Shown here piece by piece: positions 7,324 through 15,667 of a DNA stretch of 64,000 nt. Position numbers and translations under genes: made by a program. This DNA is from Lachnospiraceae bacterium. Its GTDB lineage: Bacteria > Bacillota > Clostridia > Lachnospirales > Lachnospiraceae. Below the pieces are notes generated by a model that was not told the origin of the DNA, made no database searches, and was given only the letters and a program-made list of their open reading frames with translations. Location: the NCBI GenBank assembly GCA_022790855.1, contig JAAVYA010000006.1:1-64000 (forward strand). The letters run 5' to 3'. Numbering within the stretch: position 1 is the first letter of the stretch; every line of letters starts with the position of its first letter.

Positions 7324-8487
7324 TTAGATCAGCAAAAGCTCCAGAGCCCGGAGGAAATAGTCTTTAAAATGGGCTTCCTCTATGGATTCGTCAAACAAGA
7401 TATCCACGCTTCCGATTTCGGCTCCGTTTAATTTGTATACTACTTTCCCAGCCGGGTCCTGCTCCCGTACCGGGGCGGATACTGACTCCGGAAGCTGCAG
7501 CTCCTTTGTGACGGAGGAAAGATCACAACCCTTTACATCCAGGTAACGGAAGGGGCCGTCGTAACGGATGGATACCATATCCTGGGTTCCTCCGGTAAGG
7601 GGAAGGGAAGGCAGGGTATCTTCATTTGGATCTTCATAAATTTGGCACCGGCCGAACCCATAATTTAGCAGGTTGGTAGCGTCTGCAAACCGCACTTTGT
7701 AATCGGGGGCCGCCATAATGACGGCGATCAGCTTCATGCCGTCCCGCTCTGCAGTGGCGGATACACAGTATTTTGCCAAGTCGGTGGAACCGGTTTTTAA
7801 TCCAGTGGCATATTCATATTGGCGGATTAATTTGTTGGTATTGGTCAGTCCGAATTCAGAGGAGCCTTTTTTTGTTACATGGGTAATGTTTTCCATCCAT
7901 ATAGTACAATAGTTATGTATTTGTGGATGACGGGTGATCAATTCCCGGGACATAAGCGCCACATCGTAAGCCGTGGTCATGTGGCCGTCTACGTCCAGAC
8001 CGCAGCAGTTGACAAAGTTTGTGCTTTCCATGCCAAGCCCTTTGGCCCGTTCATTCATCTGGCGGACAAATTCCTGCTCGCTGCCGCAGATAAATTCCGC
8101 CATTGCCACACAGGCGTCGTTGGCGGAAGCAACGCTGATGCATTTGATCATGGTATCCACGGTCTGGGTTTCTCCAGGTTCTAAGAACACCTGAGAACCT
8201 CCCATGCTGGCCGCGTATTCGGAGACCGTGACCGTATCCTCTAAATGGATGGAACCTTTTTCCAGGGCGTCAAAAATAAGGATCAGCGTCATGATTTTTG
8301 TAATACTGGCCGGGTGAAGCTTGGTATGGGCGTCTTTTTCATAGACGACAGTTCCGGTGGAGGCTTCCATCAACAGGGCGCTAGGGGCCGAGACGGAGAC
8401 TTCTTCCCCAATAGATTCGGCTTCTTCCCGATAGATAGGACCGGTAAACAGCAGGCTTACGGAGAGTATGAGAGATAGAAGATGCAT
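7324..8487 (-). CDS. D-alanyl-D-alanine carboxypeptidase (DacF/PBP5 type)
   Basis: This penicillin-binding protein trims the terminal D-Ala from peptidoglycan stem peptides, limiting crosslinking. I start it at the ATG at 8487, which has GGGAGG eight bases upstream; an open frame extends 25 codons further without a good site. The 387-residue product has a signal peptide (about 1-20) and the three active-site motifs Ser61-x-x-Lys64 (SITK), Ser121-Ala-Asn (SAN) and Lys231-Thr-Gly (KTG). A PBP5-type C-terminal beta domain follows, and the protein ends in a short hydrophobic-amphipathic stretch (YFLRALELLLI) that could anchor it. It is the only minus-strand gene in the first 29 kb. Confidence 0.93.
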   Translation of the reverse strand: MHLLSLILSVSLLFTGPIYREEAESIGEEVSVSAPSALLMEASTGTVVYEKDAHTKLHPASITKIMTLILIFDALEKGSIHLEDTVTVSEYAASMGGSQVFLEPGETQTVDTMIKCISVASANDACVAMAEFICGSEQEFVRQMNERAKGLGMESTNFVNCCGLDVDGHMTTAYDVALMSRELITRHPQIHNYCTIWMENITHVTKKGSSEFGLTNTNKLIRQYEYATGLKTGSTDLAKYCVSATAERDGMKLIAVIMAAPDYKVRFADATNLLNYGFGRCQIYEDPNEDTLPSLPLTGGTQDMVSIRYDGPFRYLDVKGCDLSSVTKELQLPESVSAPVREQDPAGKVVYKLNGAEIGSVDILFDESIEEAHFKDYFLRALELLLI

Positions 8488-8618
8488 AGCAGACCTCCCA
8501 GAGGGTTTCTCTATAATGTAATCCAAAAGGAAGGAAAATATGATAAAAAGGTAAAATTTCACTGTTAGATCATCTATTTTTAAGTGGGATGAGAGTGAAT
8601 GATATGAGGTAGAGCAGA

Positions 8619-9491
8619 ATGATTTTGAAAGCGGCGGGAATTGTCCTATGCTTAGGAGTATGCTATATCGTTTGGCAGTATTTGGAATTGAAGCGGTTTG
8701 GGGTGACAGAGTATCCGATCACCTCCTCCAAAATCCGTAAAGAGCATTGTTTTGTAGTGCTTGCGGACCTTCATGGATTTTCATATGGAAAAGAAAACGA
8801 AAGGCTGATGAACCGGATCCGGGAATTAAAGCCCCAACTCATTTTGATTGCCGGAGATATGATCGTTTCCAAGCAAAAGGATTCTTATATCAGTGCATTG
8901 GTTACTTTGAAGCATCTGGTGGAGATCGCCCCGGTCTATTACGCTATGGGAAATCATGAAAGCCGGGTCAACCAGAAGGAAATGCTGGCGTATGAGGATT
9001 TTGCAGCTTATTACCGCAGAGTGAAGGGATTGGGGGTTCATTTTTTACAGAATGAAACGGTAACGCTCTCCCTGGATGGAGATGAGATTTGCATCAGCGG
9101 ACTGGAACTGGATATGGATTATTACGAGAAAGGTTATATTGTCCCGCTAAAGGAAGACAGTTTGACACAATATCTGGGAGAGGCGTCCGAACAATTTCAG
9201 ATACTTTTGGCCCATAATCCGGCTTACAGTGAGGAATATGCAGCCTGGGGAGCGGATTTGACATTTTGCGGACATAATCACGGAGGGCTGATACGGCTGC
9301 CGGGAATCGGAAGTTTGCTGTCTCCTCAGCTTACCTGGTTTCCCAAGTACAATGACGGCTGCCATGACCTGCGGGGGAATAAGGTGGTCATCAGCCGGGG
9401 GCTGGGTACCCATACATTCCATATCCGTATTTTTAACCGGGCGGAGCTTGTGGCGGTCCGTGTGCTGCCGGATCATAATAAAAAAGGATGA
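8619..9491 (+). CDS. Membrane-anchored metallophosphoesterase
   Basis: This 290-residue protein belongs to the calcineurin-like phosphoesterase superfamily, in the YkuE/YaeI-like group whose characterised members act on lipid-linked or membrane substrates. One N-terminal membrane helix (about residues 2-22) precedes the metal-binding motifs: DLHG, GD (LIAGDMI), GNHE, AHNP and GHNHGG. The substrate cannot be inferred. Its stop overlaps the scpA start by four bases (ATGA), so it is translationally coupled to scpA. The spacer before it is shared with the divergent carboxypeptidase gene and probably holds both promoters. Confidence 0.85.
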   Translation: MILKAAGIVLCLGVCYIVWQYLELKRFGVTEYPITSSKIRKEHCFVVLADLHGFSYGKENERLMNRIRELKPQLILIAGDMIVSKQKDSYISALVTLKHLVEIAPVYYAMGNHESRVNQKEMLAYEDFAAYYRRVKGLGVHFLQNETVTLSLDGDEICISGLELDMDYYEKGYIVPLKEDSLTQYLGEASEQFQILLAHNPAYSEEYAAWGADLTFCGHNHGGLIRLPGIGSLLSPQLTWFPKYNDGCHDLRGNKVVISRGLGTHTFHIRIFNRAELVAVRVLPDHNKKG

Positions 9492-10243
9492 ACGCTATGG
9501 ACTTGAATGTGAAGCTGCAGGTATTTGAAGGCCCGTTGGATCTTCTGCTGCATTTGCTGGAAAAAAATAAAGTGAATATTTATGATATTCCTATTGTGGA
9601 GATCACCAACCAATATATGGAGTATATCAATGAGCTGAAACGCCGGGACCTGAATGTGATGAGTGAATTCCTGGTGATGGCGGCTACGTTGATCGATATC
9701 AAATCCCGGATGCTTCTTCCCGCCGGGGATGAGGAGGAAGAGGAGGAGGATCCAAGAGCGCAGCTAGTACAGCAGCTTTTGGAATATAAGATGTACAAGT
9801 GTATTTCCTATGAGCTGCGGGACCGGCAGGTAGACGCCCAGCGGGTGATGTTCAAGGTGCCTACGATACCAAGAGAAGTATTGGAATATGAGACGCCCGT
9901 GAATCTGGAAGAACTCGTTTCCGATGTGACGCTGTCCCGGCTCAATGCTATTTTCAAATCCATTATGAAAAAGCAAGTGGACCGCATCGACCCGGTCCGT
10001 TCTAAGTTTGGTAAAATTGAAAAAGAAGAGGTTTCCCTGGAAGAAAAGATGGAGTATATTCTGGAATACGCAAAAGAACATACGTCCTTTAGCTTCCGGG
10101 GGCTTTTGGAAGCCCAGAGCAGCAAAATGGAGATCATCGTTACGTTTCTGGCGGTTCTGGAGCTGATGAAGATGGGAAATATCAGCATTTCCCAAGAATA
10201 CATATTTGACGATATTCAGATCACGTCCACAATTGCAGCATAA
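9488..10243 (+). CDS. scpA: Segregation and condensation protein A
   Basis: ScpA is the kleisin that bridges the SMC heads and, with ScpB, forms the condensin that organises and segregates the chromosome. The 251-residue protein shows the family opening VKLQVFEGPLDLLLHLLEKNKVNIYDIPI, the TLIDIKSRMLLP segment, an acidic linker (residues 80-90) and a C-terminal winged helix ending near GNISISQEYIFDDI. It overlaps the preceding phosphoesterase by four bases and precedes scpB by 20 bases. No smc gene lies in the window. Confidence 0.95.
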   Translation: MNAMDLNVKLQVFEGPLDLLLHLLEKNKVNIYDIPIVEITNQYMEYINELKRRDLNVMSEFLVMAATLIDIKSRMLLPAGDEEEEEEDPRAQLVQQLLEYKMYKCISYELRDRQVDAQRVMFKVPTIPREVLEYETPVNLEELVSDVTLSRLNAIFKSIMKKQVDRIDPVRSKFGKIEKEEVSLEEKMEYILEYAKEHTSFSFRGLLEAQSSKMEIIVTFLAVLELMKMGNISISQEYIFDDIQITSTIAA

Positions 10244-10263
10244 TATACAGGGAGGCTGATGAG

Positions 10264-10833
10264 TTGGAAAAGCAAAAGTATGAGGCGGCTATAGAGGCAA
10301 TTTTATTTACCATGGGAGATTCCGTGGAGATTTCAAAACTTGCGGCAGCCTTGGAGATTACCCAGGAGGACGTGCGTCGTTTGGCTCATGATATGATGGA
10401 ACGTTATGAAAAGGATGACCGGGGAATCCAATTGATGGAATTGGAGGATTCCCTGCAGCTTTGCACGAAAGCGGAACTTTATGAATATCTGATTCGGATT
10501 GCAAAACAGCCCAAACGCCAGGTGCTGACAGATGTTTTGCTGGAGACATTATCCATCATCGCATACAAACAGCCGATCACAAAACTGGAGATTGAAAAAA
10601 TCCGGGGAGTATCCTGCGATCATGCGGTGAATAAACTGGTGGAATACCGGCTGGTATGTGAATTGGGAAGGCTTGATGCGCCGGGAAGGCCCCTGCTGTT
10701 CGGAACCACGGAGGAATTCTTGCGCAGCTTCGGCGTTACCTCCATGGATGAGCTGCCTGTGCTGGATCAAGACCAACTGGCGGAGTTTAAGCAGCAGGCG
10801 GAGGAAGAGATGCAGATGAAGCTGGACGTATAA
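10264..10833 (+). CDS. scpB: Segregation and condensation protein B
   Basis: ScpB dimers bind ScpA and stabilise the SMC-ScpAB condensin. The 189-residue protein has tandem winged-helix domains with the family segments ILFTMGDSVEISKLA, LSIIAYKQPITKLEIEKIRGVSCDHAVNKL and GRPLLFGTTEEFLRSFGV. The start is a TTG at 10264 behind GGGAGGCTGATGAG; the nearby ATG at 10259 is in another frame. It follows scpA directly and precedes the chemoreceptor-like gene by 32 bases, so all four genes may share a transcript. Confidence 0.95.
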   Translation: MEKQKYEAAIEAILFTMGDSVEISKLAAALEITQEDVRRLAHDMMERYEKDDRGIQLMELEDSLQLCTKAELYEYLIRIAKQPKRQVLTDVLLETLSIIAYKQPITKLEIEKIRGVSCDHAVNKLVEYRLVCELGRLDAPGRPLLFGTTEEFLRSFGVTSMDELPVLDQDQLAEFKQQAEEEMQMKLDV

Positions 10834-10865
10834 CTTTGTAACAGCCAGAGAAAAGGAGGAGCATT

Positions 10866-11699
10866 ATGGGATACAAGATTTTGGAAGCATTGGAAGAGAC
10901 GCTGCCATTGATGCAGGATATTACCGGGAGGGATATGCAGATATCTTTGTGCGACCGGAACCGGGTCATCAATGTCTGGCAGGGGAAGCATTTTAGGATG
11001 CCTTCCGCGCTGCCGGGAGAGCTGGACTGGGAGAACCCAGCTCACCGTAATCTATTAGAAGCAATGGAAGCCGGAAAACAAGACGTCAGTGTGCTTCCAA
11101 AGGAAATGTTCGGGGTTCCGATCAAAGGTATTCTGACTCCTGTCCGTGAAGGGGGAAAAGTGGTGGGAGTGGTTGCCTGCGCATATTCTCTGGAACGGCA
11201 GGAGCATGTGGAGGAGGCCATTCATGTATTGGACGAAAATCTGCAGCATTCCAAAGGCAGTGTGGAAGAAATTGCCCAGGAGGCAGTGCGGTTGCTGGAG
11301 AAGCTGAACCATATCCGAAGTATTTTCGGCCAGGTACAGGAGGAAGTGGAAAAGGCCGCGGAGATGGTGAAATCTATCCAGGGAAACGCCTCCCGCTCCA
11401 ATATCTTAGCCCTGAACGCATCCATTGAAGCCGCCAGGGCGGGAGAGGCCGGAAGAGGCTTCTCTGTGGTTGCAGAAGAAATGGGCAAGCTGGCCCAGGT
11501 GAGCGGAAGTTCCGCAAAAGAGATCAGCCAATCCCTTCAGGAGATCACAGCAGTATTTCGCAAGGTCGCGGATGCCGTTACGGATGTGTATGATTTTGCC
11601 GGTGTTCAGGCAAAGACTACCGAGAAAATCAATGCATCCCTGGAAGATATTTCCCATTCTGCGGAAGAATTGACACAATTTGTAAAACAGTCAGAATGA
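10866..11699 (+). CDS. Soluble methyl-accepting chemotaxis-like protein
   Basis: This 277-residue protein has no transmembrane segment. Residues about 1-110 resemble a small PAS/GAF-like sensing region (hydrophobic core [20 protein letters not shown]). The C-terminal half is an MCP signalling domain with the conserved hairpin tip [25 protein letters not shown] and flanking coiled coil. Such short cytoplasmic receptors signal through CheA/CheW or act in other two-component circuits. No cheA or cheW is nearby; the only other chemotaxis gene in the window is cheR at 28.7 kb. It follows scpB closely. The ligand is unknown. Confidence 0.85.
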   Translation: MGYKILEALEETLPLMQDITGRDMQISLCDRNRVINVWQGKHFRMPSALPGELDWENPAHRNLLEAMEAGKQDVSVLPKEMFGVPIKGILTPVREGGKVVGVVACAYSLERQEHVEEAIHVLDENLQHSKGSVEEIAQEAVRLLEKLNHIRSIFGQVQEEVEKAAEMVKSIQGNASRSNILALNASIEAARAGEAGRGFSVVAEEMGKLAQVSGSSAKEISQSLQEITAVFRKVADAVTDVYDFAGVQAKTTEKINASLEDISHSAEELTQFVKQSE

Positions 11700-11773
11700 C
11701 ATAGAAAAAGAAGGAAGCAAGCCCCAGAGGAATTGTAAGAAGTGCATAGTATGACAAACAAATAACAAAGTAA

Positions 11774-11792
11774 TTTGTGAAAGTATTACAAA
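11774..11792. promoter_or_regulatory. Inverted repeat upstream of the hydrogenase module, Rex-like
   Basis: TTTGTGAAAGTATTACAAA has mirrored TTTGT/ACAAA ends. It resembles the Rex operator (TTGTKAA-4-TTMACAA) but is one base short in the right half. It lies about 200 bases before the hydrogenase-module start in a 290-base spacer with no gene. Rex controls hydrogenase and fermentation genes in clostridia; the assignment is inference. Confidence 0.4.
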
Positions 11793-11843
11793 TGAAAGCG
11801 GATTGTATTAGAAAAAGTACACAAGCAAGGCAGGGAGTTTTTG

Positions 11844-11856
11844 GTTACCAGGTAAC
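11844..11856. promoter_or_regulatory. Perfect 13-bp palindrome in the hydrogenase-module leader
   Basis: GTTACC, one central A, then GGTAAC. It is embedded between T-rich and A-rich flanks in the spacer before 11990 and has operator-like symmetry. No binding protein can be named. Confidence 0.35.
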
Positions 11857-11989
11857 TGAAAAGGTATTCAATGCCCAGATTGTTAGTATTGTGGCTCCAT
11901 ATAAGATATTATAGAATTAGTACGAGGGATAGTATTTTAATAAATAAATTTTCGTGTAATTCTAACAAAACGCATAAGGAGGATTCACA

Positions 11990-13831
11990 ATGAGTAGGTT
12001 GAATGTGCCAAAACCGAACAAAGCCCACTCCACATCAGAACGTTTGATGCGGGAGTTTGAGCAGAGGATCATTGCAAGCCCGCCTGGTGTCTGTCCTGTG
12101 GATATGCAGCTTTCCTTTTTGAAAGTCTGTCATGCCCAGACCTGCGGGAAATGCGTACCCTGCCGGGTGGGGCTCGGACAGTTGGAGACCCTGATGGAAG
12201 AGATTCTGGATAACCGGGGAACCATGAAGACACTCCAGCTACTGGAAGAAACGGCAAGGAATATCCAGTTGACAGCGGACTGTGCCATTGGGTTTGAAGC
12301 GGCTCGTATGGTATTGATGGGGCTGGAAGGGTTCCAGGAAGATTATCTTTCCCATGTGCAGGAAAAGAAATGTACCGCATCCTTTGAGCAGCCCATTCCT
12401 TGTATCACCCTTTGTCCGGCAAAGGTGGATATTCCGGGATATGTAGCTTTGGTGGGAGAAGGAAGATATGCCGACGCTGTGAAATTGATCCGCAAAGACA
12501 ATCCGTTCCCAACGGCCTGCGCCTTGATCTGCGAGCATCCCTGCGAAGAGAGGTGCCGCAGGAATATGCTGGATAGTTCTGTAAACATCCGGGGATTGAA
12601 ACGGTTTGCCGTGGACAATGCCAACGCGGATGATGTGGAGGTTCCAAAGAATGCTCCGTCTACCGGAAAACGGATTGGGATTGTGGGCGGAGGCCCCAGT
12701 GGACTGACCGCAGCTTATTTCTTACAGCTGATGGGCCATCAGACTGTAGTATACGAAGAGAAGCCAAAGCTTGGCGGAATGCTTCGCTATGGGATTCCCA
12801 ACTACAGATTCCCCAGAGAACGGCTGCAGCAGGATATAGACGCCATTCTTTCTACCGGTGTGGAAGTAAAAGTGAACGTCAATATCGGAAAAGACGTGAC
12901 CATGGAGCAGTTACATAAAGAGTATGACGCAGTTTACGTAGCCATTGGAGCGCATGCGGAGAAACACTTCGGCATTGAAGGGGCCGAAAGCAAGGGCGTT
13001 TATTCCGCAGTGGAGATGCTGCGTGAAGTGGGCTATGAGCGTTATCCCGATTATTCTGGGAAAAAAGTAGTGGTCATCGGCGGCGGGAACGTGGCCATGG
13101 ACTGCGCCAGGACAGCAATCCGCGCCAAAGCGGATAAAGTCAGCATCGTTTACCGGAGACGGCAGAAAGATATGACGGCTCTCCCGGCAGAGATCGAAGG
13201 AGCAATTGCAGAAGGCGTTGAGCTTTTGACACTCCAGGCTCCTATGCGGGTAGAAGCAGACGAGCAGGGCAATGTAACGGCGCTGTGGACCCAGCCTCAG
13301 ATCAGCGGCACTTATGACAAAGCAGGACGGCCAAGACCTGTAAAAGCCGATAAGAAAGAAGAACGCATGGCATGTGATATTATTCTGGTGGCCATTGGCC
13401 AGGATATTTTATGCCAGCATTTTGAAGAGTTTGGCATTCCTACCAAATGGAACTGCCTGATGGCGGAAGAAGACTGCTCTATTCCGGGAGTAGAAGGTGT
13501 GTTTGCAGGGGGAGACTGCGTATCCGGCCCGGCAACCGTCATAAAGGCCATTGCAGCTGGAAAAGCGGCGGCGGCTAATATTGATAATTACTTAGGCTTC
13601 CATCATGAGATTTCCTGCGATGTGGAGATTCCCCAGCCCAAGCTGAATAATAAGCTGCCCAGCGGAAGGATCCATTTGACGGAACGGGAAGCCTGTGAAA
13701 GAAAGCATGACTTTGAAGGAGTGGAAAATAATATGAGCTTAGAAGAGGCAATGCAGGAATCTGCAAGATGCCTGCGCTGCGACCACTTCGGATGCGGAAT
13801 ACTGAGAGGAGGCAGAGAAGAAAAATGGTAA
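11990..13831 (+). CDS. NuoF-tail/GltD-type NAD(P)H flavoprotein, hydrogenase partner
   Basis: This 613-residue protein probably passes electrons between NAD(P)H and the hydrogenase encoded next to it. Residues 1-110 match the C-terminal 4Fe-4S region of NuoF (Cys52, Cys55, Cys58 in TCGKCVPC, and Cys98), but the NuoF FMN/NADH-binding domain is absent. From about residue 135 it follows the glutamate synthase small-subunit (GltD) plan: cysteines for two Fe-S clusters (CITLCP, CALICEHPCEERC), an FAD Rossmann motif (GIVGGGPSGLTAAYFL) and an NAD(P)H Rossmann motif (VVVIGGGNVAMDCARTAI). Its last codons overlap the hydrogenase start. The preceding 290-base spacer holds possible operators. Confidence 0.85.
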   Translation: MSRLNVPKPNKAHSTSERLMREFEQRIIASPPGVCPVDMQLSFLKVCHAQTCGKCVPCRVGLGQLETLMEEILDNRGTMKTLQLLEETARNIQLTADCAIGFEAARMVLMGLEGFQEDYLSHVQEKKCTASFEQPIPCITLCPAKVDIPGYVALVGEGRYADAVKLIRKDNPFPTACALICEHPCEERCRRNMLDSSVNIRGLKRFAVDNANADDVEVPKNAPSTGKRIGIVGGGPSGLTAAYFLQLMGHQTVVYEEKPKLGGMLRYGIPNYRFPRERLQQDIDAILSTGVEVKVNVNIGKDVTMEQLHKEYDAVYVAIGAHAEKHFGIEGAESKGVYSAVEMLREVGYERYPDYSGKKVVVIGGGNVAMDCARTAIRAKADKVSIVYRRRQKDMTALPAEIEGAIAEGVELLTLQAPMRVEADEQGNVTALWTQPQISGTYDKAGRPRPVKADKKEERMACDIILVAIGQDILCQHFEEFGIPTKWNCLMAEEDCSIPGVEGVFAGGDCVSGPATVIKAIAAGKAAAANIDNYLGFHHEISCDVEIPQPKLNNKLPSGRIHLTEREACERKHDFEGVENNMSLEEAMQESARCLRCDHFGCGILRGGREEKW

Positions 13832-15564
13832 ATTTGACAATTGATCATCAAAAAGTTTCGGTGCCAAAGGGCACTACCATTTGCGATGCGGCTGCTACTG
13901 TCGGAATTTTGATTCCAAAGCTCTGCTTTTTGAAGGAAATCAATGAGATCGGCGCATGCCGTGTCTGTGTGGTGGAGATAGAAGGAAAGGATACCCTGGT
14001 GGCTTCCTGCAACACGGCTGTGGAAGAGGGCATGGTGGTATACACCCATAGCAAAAAAGCCATGAACGCCAGAAGGACCAATGTGGATCTGATTTTATCA
14101 CAGCATGATTTTAGGTGTGCTACGTGTTCCAGAAGCGGGAACTGCCAGCTTCAGACCGTAGCCAATGATCTGGATATTTTTGAGCTGCGGTTTCCGCAAA
14201 AATATGAAGAAAATAACTGGAATCAGGAGTTCCCATTGATTAGAGACGCTTCTAAGTGTATCAAATGTATGCGCTGCGTCCAGATTTGTGAAAAGATCCA
14301 GGGATTGAATATTTGGGATATTGTAAATACGGGAAAACGAACCAGTATCAACGTGTCTAAAAGCAGAACCATTGAAGAGGCTGATTGCGCTCTTTGCGGT
14401 CAGTGTATTACCCATTGCCCGGTGGGGGCTTTGCGGGAACGGGACGATGTGGAGAAAGTAGTGGACGCCATTGCAGATGAAGACAAGATTGTGGTGGTTC
14501 AGATTGCTCCCGCCGTGCGGGCTGCCTGGGGAGAAAGCTTCCATATGACCAGAGAGCAGGCCACCGTAAAGCGGCTTGTGGCAGCTTTGCGCAGAAGCGG
14601 CATTGATTACGTCTTTGATACGAATTTCTCCGCAGACCTTACGATTATGGAAGAAGGAAGCGAATTCCTGGAGCGTGTGGCCCATAAAGAGGAATATGCA
14701 TGGCCGATGTTTACTTCCTGCTGCCCGGGCTGGGTGCGTTTCTTAAAATCCCAGTATCCGGATATGACGTCTCAGCTTTCCACGGCAAAGTCGCCGCAGC
14801 AGATGTTCGGAGCCGTTGCCAAAAGTTATTATGCCCAGCTTTTAGGGGTGGAGCCGGAGCGGATTTTCTCCGTATCCATCATGCCTTGCACCGCCAAAAA
14901 GCATGAGGCAGATCTTCCGGTCATGAGTGATGCAAAAGCGGGGCAGGATGTGGACGTTGTATTAACGACCCGGGAAGTCAGCCGTTTCTTAAGGGCAAAA
15001 CATATTATGCCCCAGATTCTTAAGGAAGAAGAATTTGATATGCCCCTGGGAGTAGGAACTGGGGCGGCTGTGATTTTTGGCGTAACCGGAGGCGTAATGG
15101 AAGCGGCCCTCAGAAGCGCTTATTACCTGGCGACTGGCGCAAATCCGGATCCGGATGCATTTCATGGGGTTCGTGGAACTGAAGGAATCCGGGAAGCGGA
15201 GATTGATATTGCGGGCACAAAAGTGCGGACAGCCGTTGTCAGCGGCTTGGGCAATACTAGGAAGCTGATGGAGGCCATTCGAAGCGGCCAGGCAGAATAT
15301 GACTTTGTGGAAGTCATGGCTTGTCCGGGAGGATGCTCCGGAGGAGGAGGACAGCCCATCTGCGACGGTGTGGAGCTGGCGGATGTCAGAGGAAATAAAC
15401 TGTACCAGTTGGATCAGGAAGCCCCCATCCGGTTCTCTCATGAGAATCCTTCTATTACTCAGATTTATAAAGATTATCTGGAGAAGCCCTTGTCCCACAA
15501 GGCCCATGAGCTTCTTCACACCGATCATGATGCATGGGAAATGCCCCTTGCTCCGAAAAAATAA
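13825..15564 (+). CDS. [FeFe] hydrogenase, group A, five-cluster form
   Basis: It reduces protons to H2 or oxidises H2 in the cytoplasm. I start it at 13825 (behind GAGAGGAGGCAGAG), overlapping the previous gene by seven bases. The 579-residue protein has an N-terminal 2Fe-2S domain (Cys34, 45, 48, 62), a His-ligated 4Fe-4S site (His94, Cys98, 101, 107), two 4Fe-4S clusters (Cys145/148/151/155 and 188/191/194/198) and the H-cluster motifs TSCCPGW (Cys299 proton relay, Cys300), MPCTAKKHE (Cys355) and MACPGGCSGGGGQP (Cys500, 504). This is the CpI-like architecture. The maturases HydEFG are not in the window. A strong terminator follows. Confidence 0.95.
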   Translation: MVNLTIDHQKVSVPKGTTICDAAATVGILIPKLCFLKEINEIGACRVCVVEIEGKDTLVASCNTAVEEGMVVYTHSKKAMNARRTNVDLILSQHDFRCATCSRSGNCQLQTVANDLDIFELRFPQKYEENNWNQEFPLIRDASKCIKCMRCVQICEKIQGLNIWDIVNTGKRTSINVSKSRTIEEADCALCGQCITHCPVGALRERDDVEKVVDAIADEDKIVVVQIAPAVRAAWGESFHMTREQATVKRLVAALRRSGIDYVFDTNFSADLTIMEEGSEFLERVAHKEEYAWPMFTSCCPGWVRFLKSQYPDMTSQLSTAKSPQQMFGAVAKSYYAQLLGVEPERIFSVSIMPCTAKKHEADLPVMSDAKAGQDVDVVLTTREVSRFLRAKHIMPQILKEEEFDMPLGVGTGAAVIFGVTGGVMEAALRSAYYLATGANPDPDAFHGVRGTEGIREAEIDIAGTKVRTAVVSGLGNTRKLMEAIRSGQAEYDFVEVMACPGGCSGGGGQPICDGVELADVRGNKLYQLDQEAPIRFSHENPSITQIYKDYLEKPLSHKAHELLHTDHDAWEMPLAPKK

Positions 15565-15572
15565 AAGAAACG

Positions 15573-15607
15573 AAAAAGGAAACAGTAAGCGGCTGTTTCC
15601 TTTTTTT
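15573..15607 (+). terminator. Intrinsic terminator after the hydrogenase gene
   Basis: AAAGGAAACAG pairs with CTGTTTCCTTT across a seven-base loop (15586-15592), and the right arm runs into a seven-base T tract. Textbook form. Confidence 0.9.
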
Positions 15608-15667
15608 GTGGTAGGATCGGGGTTTGTGACATACATTTTTAAGAACACGAATTTGGAAGTGAAAAGT

